Shown: piece after piece, positions 45,901 to 61,300 of the stretch
How positions within the stretch are numbered: the stretch's first letter is position 1
Layout: every line of letters starts with the position of its first letter
From: Rhabditoides inermis
Taxonomy: Eukaryota; Nematoda; Chromadorea; Rhabditida; Rhabditidae
Direction: 5' to 3'
NCBI GenBank assembly: GCA_963966185.1
Contig: CAWZYM010000301.1
Coordinates: forward strand, 701,001 to 765,000
DNA: 64,000 bases
Translations under genes and position numbers: made by a program
Notes under the pieces: generated by a model
Told to the model about the DNA's origin: nothing
The model's database searches: none
Seen by the model: only the letters and a program-made list of their open reading frames with translations

Positions 45901-48561
45901 ACGAGAGTTATTCTGAGATATAATGGAGAGGGAGACTTATTGCTGGTCAGAAACATTTGGAGTACCTTTCTCTCACATTGTTCATTGCGAACATGGCTTG
46001 CGCAGTGAGGTGGTAACGAGGGACACAGTGATAAGGAGGAAACTAGGCATACGGTAACGAGAGTTATTCTGAGATATAATTGAGGGAGACTTATTGCTGG
46101 TCAGAAACATTTGGAGTACCTTTTTCTCACATTGTTCATTGCGAACATGGCTTGCGCAGTGTAACGAGGGACACAGTGATAAGGAGGAAACTAGGCATAC
46201 GGTAACGAGAGTTATTCTGAGATATAATTGAGGGAGACTTATTGCTGGTCAGAAACATTTGGAGTACCTTTCTCTCACATTGTTCATTGCGAACATGGCT
46301 TGCGCAGTGTAACGAGGGACACAGTGATAAGGAGGAAACTAGGCATACGGTAACGAGAGTTATTCTGAGATATAATTGAGGGAGACTTATTGCTGGTCAG
46401 AAACGTTTGGAGTACCTTTCTCTCACATTGTTCATTACGAACATGGCTTGCGCAGTGAGGTGGTAACGAGGGACATAGTGATAAGGAGGAAACTAGGTAT
46501 ACAGTAACTAGAGTTATTCTAAGATAATACTAAGTGAGACTTATTGCTGGTCAGAAACATTTGGAGTACCTTTCTCTCACATTGTTCATTACGAACATGG
46601 TTTGCGCAGTGAGGTGGTAACGAGGGACATAGTGATAAGAAGGAAACTAGGCATACGGTAACGAGAGTTATTCTGAGATACTATTGAGGGAGATTTATTG
46701 CTGGTCAGGAACATTTGGAGTACCATTTTCTCACATTGTTCGTTGCGAACATGGCTTGCGCAGTGAGGTGGTAACGAGGGACACAGTGATAAGGAGGAAA
46801 CTAGGCATACGGTAACGAGAGTTATTCTGAGACATAATTGAAAGAGACTTATTGCTGGTCAGGAACATTTGGAGTACCATTTTCTCACATTGTTCATTGC
46901 GAACATGGCTTGCGCAGTGAGGTGGTAACGAGGGACATAGTGATAAGGAGGAAACTAGGTGCACAGTGACGAGAGTTATTCTGAGATACTTTTGAGGGAG
47001 ACTTATTGCTGGTCAGAAACATTCGGAGTACCTTTCTCTCACATTGTTCATTGCGAACTCGGCTTGCGCAGTGAGGTGGTAACGAGGGACACAATGATAA
47101 GGAGGAAACTAGGCATACGGTAACGACAGTTATTCTGAGTTCTGAGATACTATTGAGGGAGATTTATTGCTGGTCAGAAACATTTGGATTACCTTTCTCT
47201 CACATTGTTCATTGCGAACATGGCTTGCGCAGTGAGGTGATAACGAGGGACATAGTGATAAGGAGGAAACTAGGCATACGGTAACGAGAGTTATTCTGAG
47301 TTCTGAGATACTATTGAGGGAGATTTATTGCTGGTCAGAAACATTTGGATTACCTTTCTCTCACATTGTTCATTGCGAACATGGCTTGCGCAGTGAGGTG
47401 GTAACGAGGGACATAGTCATAAGGAGGAAACTAGGCATACGGTAACGAGAGTTATTCTGAGATATAATTGAGGAAGACTTATTGCTGGTCAGGAACATTT
47501 GGAGTACCATTTTTTCACATTGTTCATTGCGAACATGGCTTGCGCAGTGAGGTGGTAACGAGGACACAGTGATAAGGAGGAAACTAGGTATACGGTAACT
47601 GGAGTGATTCTGAGATATAAATGAGGGAGACTTGTTGCTGGTCAGAAACATTTGGAGTACCTTTCTCTCACATTGTTCATTGCGAACATGGCTTGCGCAG
47701 TGAGGTGGTAACGAGGACACAGTGATAAGGAGGAAACTAGGTATACGGTAACTAGAGTGATTCTGAGATATAATTGAGGGAGACTTGTTGCTGGTCAGAA
47801 ACATTTGGAGTACCTTTCTCTCACAATGTTCATTGCGAACATGGCTTGCGCAGTGAGGTGGTAACGAGGGACATAGTGATAAGGAGGAAACTAGGCATAC
47901 GGTAACGAGAGTTATTCTGAGATATAATTGAGGGAGACTTATTGCTGGTCAGGAACATTTGAAGTACCATTTTCTCACATTGTTCATTGCGAACATGGCT
48001 TGCGCAGTGAGGTGGTAACTAGGGACACAGTGATAAGGAGGAAACTAGGCATACGGTAACGAGAGTTATTCTGAGATATAATTGAAAGAGACTTATTGCT
48101 GGTCAGAAACGTTTGGAGTACCATTTTCTCACATTGTTCATTGCGAACATGGTTTTCGCAGTGAGGTGGTAACGAGGGACATAGTGATAAGGAGGAAACT
48201 AGGTATACAGTAACTAGAGTTATTCTAAGATAATACTAAATGAGACTTATTGCTGGTCAGAAACATTTGGAGTACCTTTCTCTCACATTGTTCATTACGA
48301 ACATGGCTTACGCAGTGAGGTGGTAACGAGGAACACAATGAAAAGGAGGAAACTAGGTATACGGTAACTAGAGTGATTCTGAGATACTATTAAAAGAAAC
48401 TTATTGCTGGTCAGGAACATTTGGAGTACCTTTCTCTCACATTGTTCATTGCGAACATGGCTTGCGCAGTGAGGTGGTAACGAGGGACATAGTGATAAGG
48501 AGGAAACTAGTTACACAGTAACGATAGTTTTTCTGAGATACTATTGAGGGAGACTTATTGC
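42903..48561. repeat. 154-bp satellite array of module 1
   Basis: About 37 head-to-tail units beginning GCGAACATGGCTTGCGCAGT. Typical spacing is 154 bp (43057 to 43211). Variants include 148-bp units lacking six bases after GCGCAGTG and a unit near 44400 with a partial internal duplication. The last unit breaks off after about 111 bp at spacer copy 2. Short open frames are by-products of the repeat. Confidence 0.96.
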
Positions 48562-50043
48562 TTATCATTATCAGCATATTTTCCAGCGTTTTCCGGGGCG
48601 AATATGCCTTTGTATCTTTAACACACACTTCACAGCGCCCTTAATAATAATAATAATAATTGTTTATCCATAGGCGCAGACAAAACACAAAACACGAAAT
48701 ACAAACTGGTGCGAAATATACAAAGTTTTAGTGTGTAGTCCCCGGATGGGTCCTTAGAGGGTGTTGCTTCCTATAGCAAAGCCTCGTCCGGTGGGTAGCA
48801 TGTTTCGAGAATCTGCTTCCTTCTTCCATATAGAGTATGCGGCCTTGATTCGTCTTCGAACGCGTGAGCCATATGGACCACGTTGCCTCTAACGTCGAAC
48901 GTTCTCGAACTTCTCTCGACCATTTGCATACTTGCTTACGGTAGATCCATTCGTCATCATCACGTTGCGAAATCCAAGAAATCCGCGATTTACCCACTAG
49001 TGCACTCCCAACAGGCTTATTCGGCTCCTCCGAACATCGATCGATAATAGTGACGTACTTCTCTTCCGGTCGCGGGTGCCGCCGTCGCCTTTCAATTCGA
49101 TTTCGCTTTGTACCTTCTTTTCCTCCAATCAAGAATCCGCGCTTCGCCCTACTAGACTAGTGCACTCCCAACAGGCTTAAAGGAATGTACCACTCTGAGT
49201 TTCGTGTGTAAACTACGACTACCACGTAAAAGAACATGAAAATACAATCACTTTTCATCAATAAACTATATGCTGAAAATGAAGATAAGGTGTTGAAAAC
49301 GCATCGCGAAGTTGTGAATTCCGTAGTGAGAAATACCGAAATATGCCGTAGATGCACTACGCACACTTCTAAAACCAGAAATTTGTATGCTCATACGACT
49401 ATCAATGATAATCATATGTGCATATACACACAATAACATATGCAACAATCCATTAAATCGTCTGCTTTGTGCGTACGAAATGTTCTACGGCACATTCCGG
49501 TATTTCTCACTACGAAATTCGCGGTGCGTTTTCAACACCTTATCTTCATTTTCAGCATACAGTTTATTGATGAAAAGTGATTGTATTTTCATGTTCTCTT
49601 ACGTGGTAGTCGTAGTTTACATACGAAATTCAAAGTGGTACATTCCTTTGATCGGCGTCGAATTATCGTCTCACAGTGAACGGCCTCAATTCGAGAATCA
49701 GTTGATACTCCACAGAAACTCATCTCCGAGCGGCGGCGGCGGTGATTTTCATTGTCGTCGGGTGGACAACTGCTAATTTGTTGTCATTCCAGACCACAGT
49801 CGCCTGCCGGCGGCCACCGCCAGCACTCTCCCAGCCCACATCTTCAAGGAGTACATAAGCGCTCCGACCAGCTGCTTCATCGTCAACTTCCACAATGCTT
49901 ATTGCATCTTTCACTTTTCTCGCGATAAAACTGCCTTTCCGTGTCGTATCACGTGTGTGTTCTTGTGTGTGTTGAGCAAGGTGCAAGCCACGTTCAACTC
50001 CGCTGCCGCCCACCTTGACCAGGTGGCGGTATGAGTTACTTTT
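48562..50043. repeat. 1.48-kb spacer, copy 2
   Basis: Nearly identical to copy 1; the one difference I noted is G for A near 48763 (counterpart of 41622). It follows satellite rather than the octamer array. The MITE copy is at 49181-49647. Confidence 0.92.
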
Positions 50044-53000
50044 GCGAACATGGCTTGCGCAGTGAGGTGGTAACGAGGGACATAGTGATAAGGAGGAAAC
50101 TAGGTATACGGTAACTTAAGTGATTCTGAGATACTATTGACGGAGACTTGTTGCTGGTCAGAAACATTTGGAGTACCTTTCTCTCACATTGTTCATTGCG
50201 AACATGGCTTGCGCAGTGAGGTGGTAACGAGGGACTCTGTGATAAGGAGGAAACTAGGTATACGGTAACGAGAGTTATTCTGAGATACTATTGAGGGAGA
50301 CTTGTTGCTGGTCAGAAACATTTGGAGTACCTTTCTCTCACATTGTTCATTGCGAACATGGCTTGCGCAGTGAGGTGGCAACAAGAGACTCAGTGATAAG
50401 AAGGAAACTAGGTATACGGTAACTTAAGTGATTCTGAGATACTATTGACGGAGACTTGTTGCTGGTCAGAAACATTTGGAGTACCTTTCTCTCACATTGT
50501 TCATTGCGAACATGGCTTGCGCAGTGAGGTGGTAACGAGGGACATAGTGATGAGGAGGAAACTAGGTATACGGTAACTTAAGTGATTCTGAGATACTATT
50601 GACGGAGACTTGTTGCTGGTCAGAAACATTTGGAGTACCTTTCTCTCACACTGTTCATTGCGAACATGGCTTGCGCAGTGAGGTGGTAACGAGGGACTCA
50701 GTGATTAGGAGGAAACTAGGTATACGGTAACGAGAGTTATTCTGAGATACTATTGAGGGAGACATGTTGCTGGTCAGAAACATTTGGAATACCTTTCTCT
50801 CACATTGTTCATTGCGAACATGGCTTGCGCAGTGAGGTGGTAACGAGGGACTCTGTGATAAGGAGGAAACTAGGTATACGGTAACGAGAGTTATTCTGAG
50901 ATACTATTGAGGGAGACTTGTTGCTGGTCAGAAACATTTGGAGTACCTTTCTCTCACATTGTTCATTGCGAACATGGCTTGCGCAGTGAGGTGGCAACAA
51001 GAGACTCAGTGATAAGAAGGAAACTAGGTATACGGTAACTTAAGTGATTCTGAGATACTACTGACGGAGACTTGTTGCTGGTCAGAAACATTTGGAGTAC
51101 CTTTCTCTCACATTGTTCATTGCGAACATGGCTTGCGCAGTGAGGTGGTAACGAGGGACATAGTGATGAGGAGGAAACTAGGTATACGGTAACTTAAGTG
51201 ATTCTGAGATACTATTGACGGAGACTTGTTGCTGGTCAGAAACATTTGGAGTACCTTTCTCTCACACTGTTCATTGCGAACATGGCTTGCGCAGTGAGGT
51301 GGTAACGAGGGACTCAGTGATTAGGAGGAAACTAGGTATACGGTAACGAGAGTTATTCTGAGATACTATTGAGGGAGACATGTTGCTGGTCAGAAACATT
51401 TGGAGTACCTTTCTCTCACATTGTTCATTGCGAACATGGCTTGCGCAGTGAGGTGGTAACGAGGGACATAGTGATAAGGAGGAACCTAGGTATACGGTAA
51501 CTTAAGTGATTCTGAGATACTATTGACAAAGACTTATTGCTGGTCAGGAACATTGCTGGTCAGACACATTTGGAGTACCTTTTTCTAACATTGTTCATTG
51601 CGAACATGGCTTGCGCAGTGAGGTGGTAACGAGGGACACAGTGATAAGGAGGAAACTAGGTATACGGTAACTAGAGTGATTCTGAGATACTATTGAGGGA
51701 GACTTATTGTTGGTCAGAAACATTTGGAGTACCTTTCTCTCACATTGTTCATTGCAAACATGGCTTGCGCAGTGAGGTGGTAACGAGAGCAGTGATAAGG
51801 AGGAAACTAGGTATACGGTAACTAGAGTGATTCTGAGATACTATTGAGGGAGACTTATTGCTGGTAAAAAACATTTGGAGTACCTTTCTCTCACATTGTT
51901 CATTGCGAACATGGCTTGCGCAGTGAGGTGGTAACGAGGGACATAGTGATAAGAAGGAAACTAGGTATACGGTAACGAGAGTTATTATAGGATAATATTA
52001 AATGAGACTTATTGCTGGTCAGAAATATTTGGAGTACCTTTCTCTCACATTGTTCATTGCGAACATGGCTTGCGCAGTGATGTGGTAACGAGGGACACAG
52101 TGATAAAAAAGAAACTAGGCATACGGTAACGAGAGTTATTCTGAGATACTATTGAGGGAGACTTATTGCTGGTCAGAAACATTTGGAGTACCTTTTTCTC
52201 ACATTGTTCATTGCGAACATGGCTTGCGCAGTGTAACGAGGGACACAGTGATAAGGAGGAAACTAGGCATACGGTAACGAGAGTTATTCTGAGATATAAT
52301 TGAGGGAGACTTATTGCTGGTCAGAAACATTTGGAGTACCTTTCTCTCACATTGTTCATTGCGAACATGGCTTGCGCAGTGAGGTGGTAACGAGGGACAC
52401 AGTGATAAGGAGGAAACTAGGCATACGGTAACGAGAGTTATTCTGAGATATAATTGAGGGAGACTTATTGCTGGTCAGAAACATTTTGGAGTACCTTTTT
52501 CTCACATTGTTCATTGCGAACATGGCTTGCGCAGTGTAACGAGGGACACAGTGATAAGGAGGAAACTAGGCATACGGTAACGAGAGTTATTCTGAGATAT
52601 AATTGAGGGAGACTTATTGCTGGTCAGAAACATTTGGAGTACCTTTCTCTCACATTGTTCATTGCGAACATGGCTTGCGCAGTGAGGTGGTAACGAGGGA
52701 CACAGTGATAAGGAGGAAACTAGGCATACGGTAACGAGAGTTATTCTGAGATATAATTGAGGGAGACTTATTGCTGGTCAGAAACATTTGGAGTACCTTT
52801 CTCTCACATTGTTCATTGCGAACATGGCTTGCGCAGTGAGGTGGTAACGAGGGACACAGTGATAAGGAGGAAACTAGGCATACGGTAACGAGAGTTATTC
52901 TGAGATATAATTGAGGGAGACTTATTGCTGGTCAGAAACATTTGGAGTACCTTTCTCTCACATTGTTCATTACGAACATGGCTTGCGCAGTGAGGTGGTA

Positions 53001-53852
53001 ACGAGGGACACAGTGATAAGGAGGAAACTAGGCATACGGTAACGAGAGTTATTCTGAGATATAATTGAGGGAGACTTGTTGCTGGTCAGAAACATTTGGA
53101 GTACCTTTCTCTCACAATGTTCATTGCGAACATGGCTTGCGCAGTGAGGTGGTAACGAGGGACATAGTGATAAGGAGGAAACTAGGCATACGGTAACGAG
53201 AGTTATTCTGAGATATAATTGAGGGAGACTTATTGCTGGTCAGGAACATTTGAAGTACCATTTTCTCACATTGTTCATTGCGAACATGGCTTGCGCAGTG
53301 AGGTGGTAACGAGGGACACAGTGATAAGGAGGAAACTAGGCATACGGTAACGAGAGTTATTCTGAGATATAATTGAAAGAGACTTATTGCTGGTCAGAAA
53401 CGTTTGGAGTACCATTTTCTCACATTGTTCATTGCGAACATGGTTTTCGCAGTGAGGTGGTAACGAGGGACATAGTGATAAGGAGGAAACTAGGTATACA
53501 GTAACTAGAGTTATTCTAAGATAATACTAAATGAGACTTATTGCTGGTCAGAAACATTTGGAGTACCTTTCTCTCACATTGTTCATTACGAACATGGCTT
53601 ACGCAGTGAGGTGGTAACGAGGAACACAATGAAAAGGAGGAAACTAGGTATACGGTAACTAGAGTGATTCTGAGATACTATTAAAAGAAACTTATTGCTG
53701 GTCAGGAACATTTGGAGTACCTTTCTCTCACATTGTTCATTGCGAACATGGCTTGCGCAGTGAGGTGGTAACGAGGGACATAGTGATAAGGAGGAAACTA
53801 GTTACACAGTAACGATAGTTTTTCTGAGATACTATTGAGGGAGACTTATTGC
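50044..53852. repeat. 154-bp satellite array of module 2
   Basis: About 25 units in the same order as module 1 up to about 53060, where it jumps to the counterpart of about 47770. The module is 1,850 bp shorter than module 1, about 12 units. Ends at the same truncated unit as module 1. Confidence 0.95.
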
Positions 53853-55334
53853 TTATCATTATCAGCATATTTTCCAGCGTTTTCCGGGGCGAATATGCCT
53901 TTGTATCTTTAACACACACTTCACAGCGCCCTTAATAATAATAATAATAATTGTTTATCCATAGGCGCAGACAAAACACAAAACACGAAATACAAACTGG
54001 TGCGAAATATACAAAGTTTTAGTGTGTAGTCCCCGGATGGGTCCTTAGAGGGTGTTGCTTCCTATAGCAAAGCCTCGTCCGGTGGGTAGCATGTTTCGAG
54101 AATCTGCTTCCTTCTTCCATATAGAGTATGCGGCCTTGATTCGTCTTCGAACGCGTGAGCCATATGGACCACGTTGCCTCTAACGTCGAACGTTCTCGAA
54201 CTTCTCTCGACCATTTGCATACTTGCTTACGGTAGATCCATTCGTCATCATCACGTTGCGAAATCCAAGAAATCCGCGATTTACCCACTAGTGCACTCCC
54301 AACAGGCTTATTCGGCTCCTCCGAACATCGATCGATAATAGTGACGTACTTCTCTTCCGGTCGCGGGTGCCGCCGTCGCCTTTCAATTCGATTTCGCTTT
54401 GTACCTTCTTTTCCTCCAATCAAGAATCCGCGCTTCGCCCTACTAGACTAGTGCACTCCCAACAGGCTTAAAGGAATGTACCACTCTGAGTTTCGTGTGT
54501 AAACTACGACTACCACGTAAAAGAACATGAAAATACAATCACTTTTCATCAATAAACTATATGCTGAAAATGAAGATAAGGTGTTGAAAACGCATCGCGA
54601 AGTTGTGAATTCCGTAGTGAGAAATACCGAAATATGCCGTAGATGCACTACGCACACTTCTAAAACCAGAAATTTGTATGCTCATACGACTATCAATGAT
54701 AATCATATGTGCATATACACACAATAACATATGCAACAATCCATTAAATCGTCTGCTTTGTGCGTACGAAATGTTCTACGGCACATTCCGGTATTTCTCA
54801 CTACGAAATTCGCGGTGCGTTTTCAACACCTTATCTTCATTTTCAGCATACAGTTTATTGATGAAAAGTGATTGTATTTTCATGTTCTCTTACGTGGTAG
54901 TCGTAGTTTACATACGAAATTCAAAGTGGTACATTCCTTTGATCGGCGTCGAATTATCGTCTCACAGTGAACGGCCTCAATTCGAGAATCAGTTGATACT
55001 CCACAGAAACTCATCTCCGAGCGGCGGCGGCGGTGATTTTCATTGTCGTCGGGTGGACAACTGCTAATTTGTTGTCATTCCAGACCACAGTCGCCTGCCG
55101 GCGGCCACCGCCAGCACTCTCCCAGCCCACATCTTCAAGGAGTACATAAGCGCTCCGACCAGCTGCTTCATCGTCAACTTCCACAATGCTTATTGCATCT
55201 TTCACTTTTCTCGCGATAAAACTGCCTTTCCGTGTCGTATCACGTGTGTGTTCTTGTGTGTGTTGAGCAAGGTGCAAGCCACGTTCAACTCCGCTGCCGC
55301 CCACCTTGACCAGGTGGCGGTATGAGTTACTTTT
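53853..55334. repeat. 1.48-kb spacer, copy 3
   Basis: Shares with copy 2 the G that distinguishes it from copy 1. The MITE copy is at 54472-54938. Confidence 0.92.
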
Positions 55335-58300
55335 GCGAACATGGCTTGCGCAGTGAGGTGGTAACGAGGGACATAGTGATAAGGAGGAAACTAGGTATAC
55401 GGTAACTTAAGTGATTCTGAGATACTATTGACGGAGACTTGTTGCTGGTCAGAAACATTTGGAGTACCTTTCTCTCACATTGTTCATTGCGAACATGGCT
55501 TGCGCAGTGAGGTGGTAACGAGGGACTCTGTGATAAGGAGGAAACTAGGTATACGGTAACGAGAGTTATTCTGAGATACTATTGAGGGAGACTTGTTGCT
55601 GGTCAGAAACATTTGGAGTACCTTTCTCTCACATTGTTCATTGCGAACATGGCTTGCGCAGTGAGGTGGCAACAAGAGACTCAGTGATAAGAAGGAAACT
55701 AGGTATACGGTAACTTAAGTGATTCTGAGATACTATTGACGGAGACTTGTTGCTGGTCAGAAACATTTGGAGTACCTTTCTCTCACATTGTTCATTGCGA
55801 ACATGGCTTGCGCAGTGAGGTGGTAACGAGGGACATAGTGATGAGGAGGAAACTAGGTATACGGTAACTTAAGTGATTCTGAGATACTATTGACGGAGAC
55901 TTGTTGCTGGTCAGAAACATTTGGAGTACCTTTCTCTCACACTGTTCATTGCGAACATGGCTTGCGCAGTGAGGTGGTAACGAGGGACTCAGTGATTAGG
56001 AGGAAACTAGGTATACGGTAACGAGAGTTATTCTGAGATACTATTGAGGGAGACATGTTGCTGGTCAGAAACATTTGGAATACCTTTCTCTCACATTGTT
56101 CATTGCGAACATGGCTTGCGCAGTGAGGTGGTAACGAGGGACTCTGTGATAAGGAGGAAACTAGGTATACGGTAACGAGAGTTATTCTGAGATACTATTG
56201 AGGGAGACTTGTTGCTGGTCAGAAACATTTGGAGTACCTTTCTCTCACATTGTTCATTGCGAACATGGCTTGCGCAGTGAGGTGGCAACAAGAGACTCAG
56301 TGATAAGAAGGAAACTAGGTATACGGTAACTTAAGTGATTCTGAGATACTATTGACGGAGACTTGTTGCTGGTCAGAAACATTTGGAGTACCTTTCTCTC
56401 ACATTGTTCATTGCGAACATGGCTTGCGCAGTGAGGTGGTAACGAGGGACATAGTGATGAGGAGGAAACTAGGTATACGGTAACTTAAGTGATTCTGAGA
56501 TACTATTGACGGAGACTTGTTGCTGGTCAGAAACATTTGGAGTACCTTTCTCTCACACTGTTCATTGCGAACATGGCTTGCGCAGTGAGGTGGTAACGAG
56601 GGACTCAGTGATTAGGAGGAAACTAGGTATACGGTAACGAGAGTTATTCTGAGATACTATTGAGGGAGACATGTTGCTGGTCAGAAACATTTGGAGTACC
56701 TTTCTCTCACATTGTTCATTGCGAACATGGCTTGCGCAGTGAGGTGGTAACGAGGGACATAGTGATAAGGAGGAACCTAGGTATACGGTAACTTAAGTGA
56801 TTCTGAGATACTATTGACAAAGACTTATTGCTGGTCAGGAACATTGCTGGTCAGACACATTTGGAGTACCTTTTTCTAACATTGTTCATTGCGAACATGG
56901 CTTGCGCAGTGAGGTGGTAACGAGGGACACAGTGATAAGGAGGAAACTAGGTATACGGTAACTAGAGTGATTCTGAGATACTATTGAGGGAGACTTATTG
57001 TTGGTCAGAAACATTTGGAGTACCTTTCTCTCACATTGTTCATTGCAAACATGGCTTGCGCAGTGAGGTGGTAACGAGAGCAGTGATAAGGAGGAAACTA
57101 GGTATACGGTAACTAGAGTGATTCTGAGATACTATTGAGGGAGACTTATTGCTGGTAAAAAACATTTGGAGTACCTTTCTCTCACATTGTTCATTGCGAA
57201 CATGGCTTGCGCAGTGAGGTGGTAACGAGGGACATAGTGATAAGAAGGAAACTAGGTATACGGTAACGAGAGTTATTATAGGATAATATTAAATGAGACT
57301 TATTGCTGGTCAGAAATATTTGGAGTACCTTTCTCTCACATTGTTCATTGCGAACATGGCTTGCGCAGTGATGTGGTAACGAGGGACACAGTGATAAAAA
57401 AGAAACTAGGCATACGGTAACGAGAGTTATTCTGAGATACTATTGAGGGAGACTTATTGCTGGTCAGAAACATTTGGAGTACCTTTTTCTCACATTGTTC
57501 ATTGCGAACATGGCTTGCGCAGTGTAACGAGGGACACAGTGATAAGGAGGAAACTAGGCATACGGTAACGAGAGTTATTCTGAGATATAATTGAGGGAGA
57601 CTTATTGCTGGTCAGAAACATTTGGAGTACCTTTCTCTCACATTGTTCATTGCGAACATGGCTTGCGCAGTGAGGTGGTAACGAGGGACACAGTGATAAG
57701 GAGGAAACTAGGCATACGGTAACGAGAGTTATTCTGAGATATAATTGAGGGAGACTTATTGCTGGTCAGAAACATTTTGGAGTACCTTTTTCTCACATTG
57801 TTCATTGCGAACATGGCTTGCGCAGTGTAACGAGGGACACAGTGATAAGGAGGAAACTAGGCATACGGTAACGAGAGTTATTCTGAGATATAATTGAGGG
57901 AGACTTATTGCTGGTCAGAAACATTTGGAGTACCTTTCTCTCACATTGTTCATTGCGAACATGGCTTGCGCAGTGAGGTGGTAACGAGGGACACAGTGAT
58001 AAGGAGGAAACTAGGCATACGGTAACGAGAGTTATTCTGAGATATAATTGAGGGAGACTTATTGCTGGTCAGAAACATTTGGAGTACCTTTCTCTCACAT
58101 TGTTCATTGCGAACATGGCTTGCGCAGTGAGGTGGTAACGAGGGACACAGTGATAAGGAGGAAACTAGGCATACGGTAACGAGAGTTATTCTGAGATATA
58201 ATTGAGGGAGACTTATTGCTGGTCAGAAACATTTGAGTACCTTTCTCTCACATTGTTCATTACGAACATGGCTTGCGCAGTGAGGTGGTAACGAGGGACA

Positions 58301-61300
58301 CAGTGATAAGGAGGAAACTAGGCATACGGTAACGAGAGTTATTCTGAGATATAATGGAGAGGGAGACTTATTGCTGGTCAGAAACATTTGGAGTACCTTT
58401 CTCTCACATTGTTCATTGCGAACATGGCTTGCGCAGTGAGGTGGTAACGAGGGACACAGTGATAAGGAGGAAACTAGGCATACGGTAACGAGAGTTATTC
58501 TGAGATATAATTGAGGGAGACTTATTGCTGGTCAGAAACATTTGGAGTACCTTTTTCTCACATTGTTCATTGCGAACATGGCTTGCGCAGTGTAACGAGG
58601 GACACAGTGATAAGGAGGAAACTAGGCATACGGTAACGAGAGTTATTCTGAGATATAATTGAGGGAGACTTATTGCTGGTCAGAAACATTTGGAGTACCT
58701 TTCTCTCACATTGTTCATTGCGAACATGGCTTGCGCAGTGAGGTGGTAACGAGGGACACAGTGATAAGGAGGAAACTAGGCATACGGTAACGAGAGTTAT
58801 TCTGAGATATAATTGGGGGAGACTTATTGCTGGTCAGAAACGTTTGGAGTACCTTTCTCTCACATTGTTCATTACGAACATGGCTTGCGCAGTGAGGTGG
58901 TAACGAGAGCAGTGATAAGGAGGAAACTAGGTATACAGTAACTAGAGTTATTCTAAGATAATACTAAGTGAGACTTATTGCTGGTCAGAAACATTTGGAG
59001 TACCTTTCTCTCACATTGTTCATTACGAACATGGTTTGCGCAGTGAGGTGGTAACGAGGGACATAGTGATAAGAAGGAAACTAGGCATACGGTAACGAGA
59101 GTTATTCTGAGATACTATTGAGGGAGATTTATTGCTGGTCAGGAACATTTGGAGTACCATTTTCTCACATTGTTCGTTGCGAACATGGCTTGCGCAGTGA
59201 GGTGGTAACGAGGGACACAGTGATAAGGAGGAAACTAGGCATACGGTAACGAGAGTTATTCTGAGACATAATTGAAAGAGACTTATTGCTGGTCAGGAAC
59301 ATTTGGAGTACCATTTTCTCACATTGTTCATTGCGAACATGGCTTGCGCAGTGAGGTGGTAACGAGGGACATAGTGATAAGGAGGAAACTAGGTGCACAG
59401 TGACGAGAGTTATTCTGAGATACTTTTGAGGGAGACTTATTGCTGGTCAGAAACATTCGGAGTACCTTTCTCTCACATTGTTCATTGCGAACTCGGCTTG
59501 CGCAGTGAGGTGGTAACGAGGGACACAATGATAAGGAGGAAACTAGGCATACGGTAACGACAGTTATTCTGAGTTCTGAGATACTATTGAGGGAGATTTA
59601 TTGCTGGTCAGAAACATTTGGATTACCTTTCTCTCACATTGTTCATTGCGAACATGGCTTGCGCAGTGAGGTGATAACGAGGGACATAGTGATAAGGAGG
59701 AAACTAGGCATACGGTAACGAGAGTTATTCTGAGTTCTGAGATACTATTGAGGGAGATTTATTGCTGGTCAGAAACATTTGGATTACCTTTCTCTCACAT
59801 TGTTCATTGCGAACATGGCTTGCGCAGTGAGGTGGTAACGAGGGACATAGTCATAAGGAGGAAACTAGGCATACGGTAACGAGAGTTATTCTGAGATATA
59901 ATTGAGGAAGACTTATTGCTGGTCAGGAACATTTGGAGTACCATTTTTTCACATTGTTCATTGCGAACATGGCTTGCGCAGTGAGGTGGTAACGAGGACA
60001 CAGTGATAAGGAGGAAACTAGGTATACGGTAACTAGAGTGATTCTGAGATATAAATGAGGGAGACTTGTTGCTGGTCAGAAACATTTGGAGTACCTTTCT
60101 CTCACATTGTTCATTGCGAACATGGCTTGCGCAGTGAGGTGGTAACGAGGACACAGTGATAAGGAGGAAACTAGGTATACGGTAACTAGAGTGATTCTGA
60201 GATATAATTGAGGGAGACTTGTTGCTGGTCAGAAACATTTGGAGTACCTTTCTCTCACAATGTTCATTGCGAACATGGCTTGCGCAGTGAGGTGGTAACG
60301 AGGGACATAGTGATAAGGAGGAAACTAGGCATACGGTAACGAGAGTTATTCTGAGATATAATTGAGGGAGACTTATTGCTGGTCAGGAACATTTGAAGTA
60401 CCATTTTCTCACATTGTTCATTGCGAACATGGCTTGCGCAGTGAGGTGGTAACGAGGGACACAGTGATAAGGAGGAAACTAGGCATACGGTAACGAGAGT
60501 TATTCTGAGATATAATTGAAAGAGACTTATTGCTGGTCAGAAACGTTTGGAGTACCATTTTCTCACATTGTTCATTGCGAACATGGTTTTCGCAGTGAGG
60601 TGGTAACGAGGGACATAGTGATAAGGAGGAAACTAGGTATACAGTAACTAGAGTGATTCTAAGATAATACTAAATGAGACTTATTGCTGGTCAGAAACAT
60701 TTGGAGTACCTTTCTCTCACATTGTTCATTACGAACATGGCTTACGCAGTGAGGTGGTAACGAGGAACACAATGAAAAGGAGGAAACTAGGTATACGGTA
60801 ACTAGAGTGATTCTGAGATACTATTAAAAGAAACTTATTGCTGGTCAGGAACATTTGGAGTACCTTTCTCTCACATTGTTCATTGCGAACATGGCTTGCG
60901 CAGTGAGGTGGTAACGAGGGACACAGTGATAAGGAGGAAACTAGGTATACGGTAACTAGAGTGATTCTGAGATATAATTGGGGGAGACTTGTTGCTGGTC
61001 AGAAACATTTGGAGTACCTTTCTCTCACATTGTTCATTGCGAACATGGCTTGCGCAGTGAGGTGGTAAAGAGGGACATAGTGATAAGGAGGAAACTAGTT
61101 ACACAGTAACGAGAGTTTTTCTGAGATACTATTGAGGGAGACTTATTGCTGGTCAGAAACATTTGGAGTACCTTTCTCTCACATTGTTCATTGCGAACAT
61201 GGCTTGCGCAGTGAGGTGGTAACGAGGGACACAGTGATAAGGAGGAAACTAGGTATACAGTAACGAGAGTTATTCTGAAATATAATTGAGGAAGACTTAA

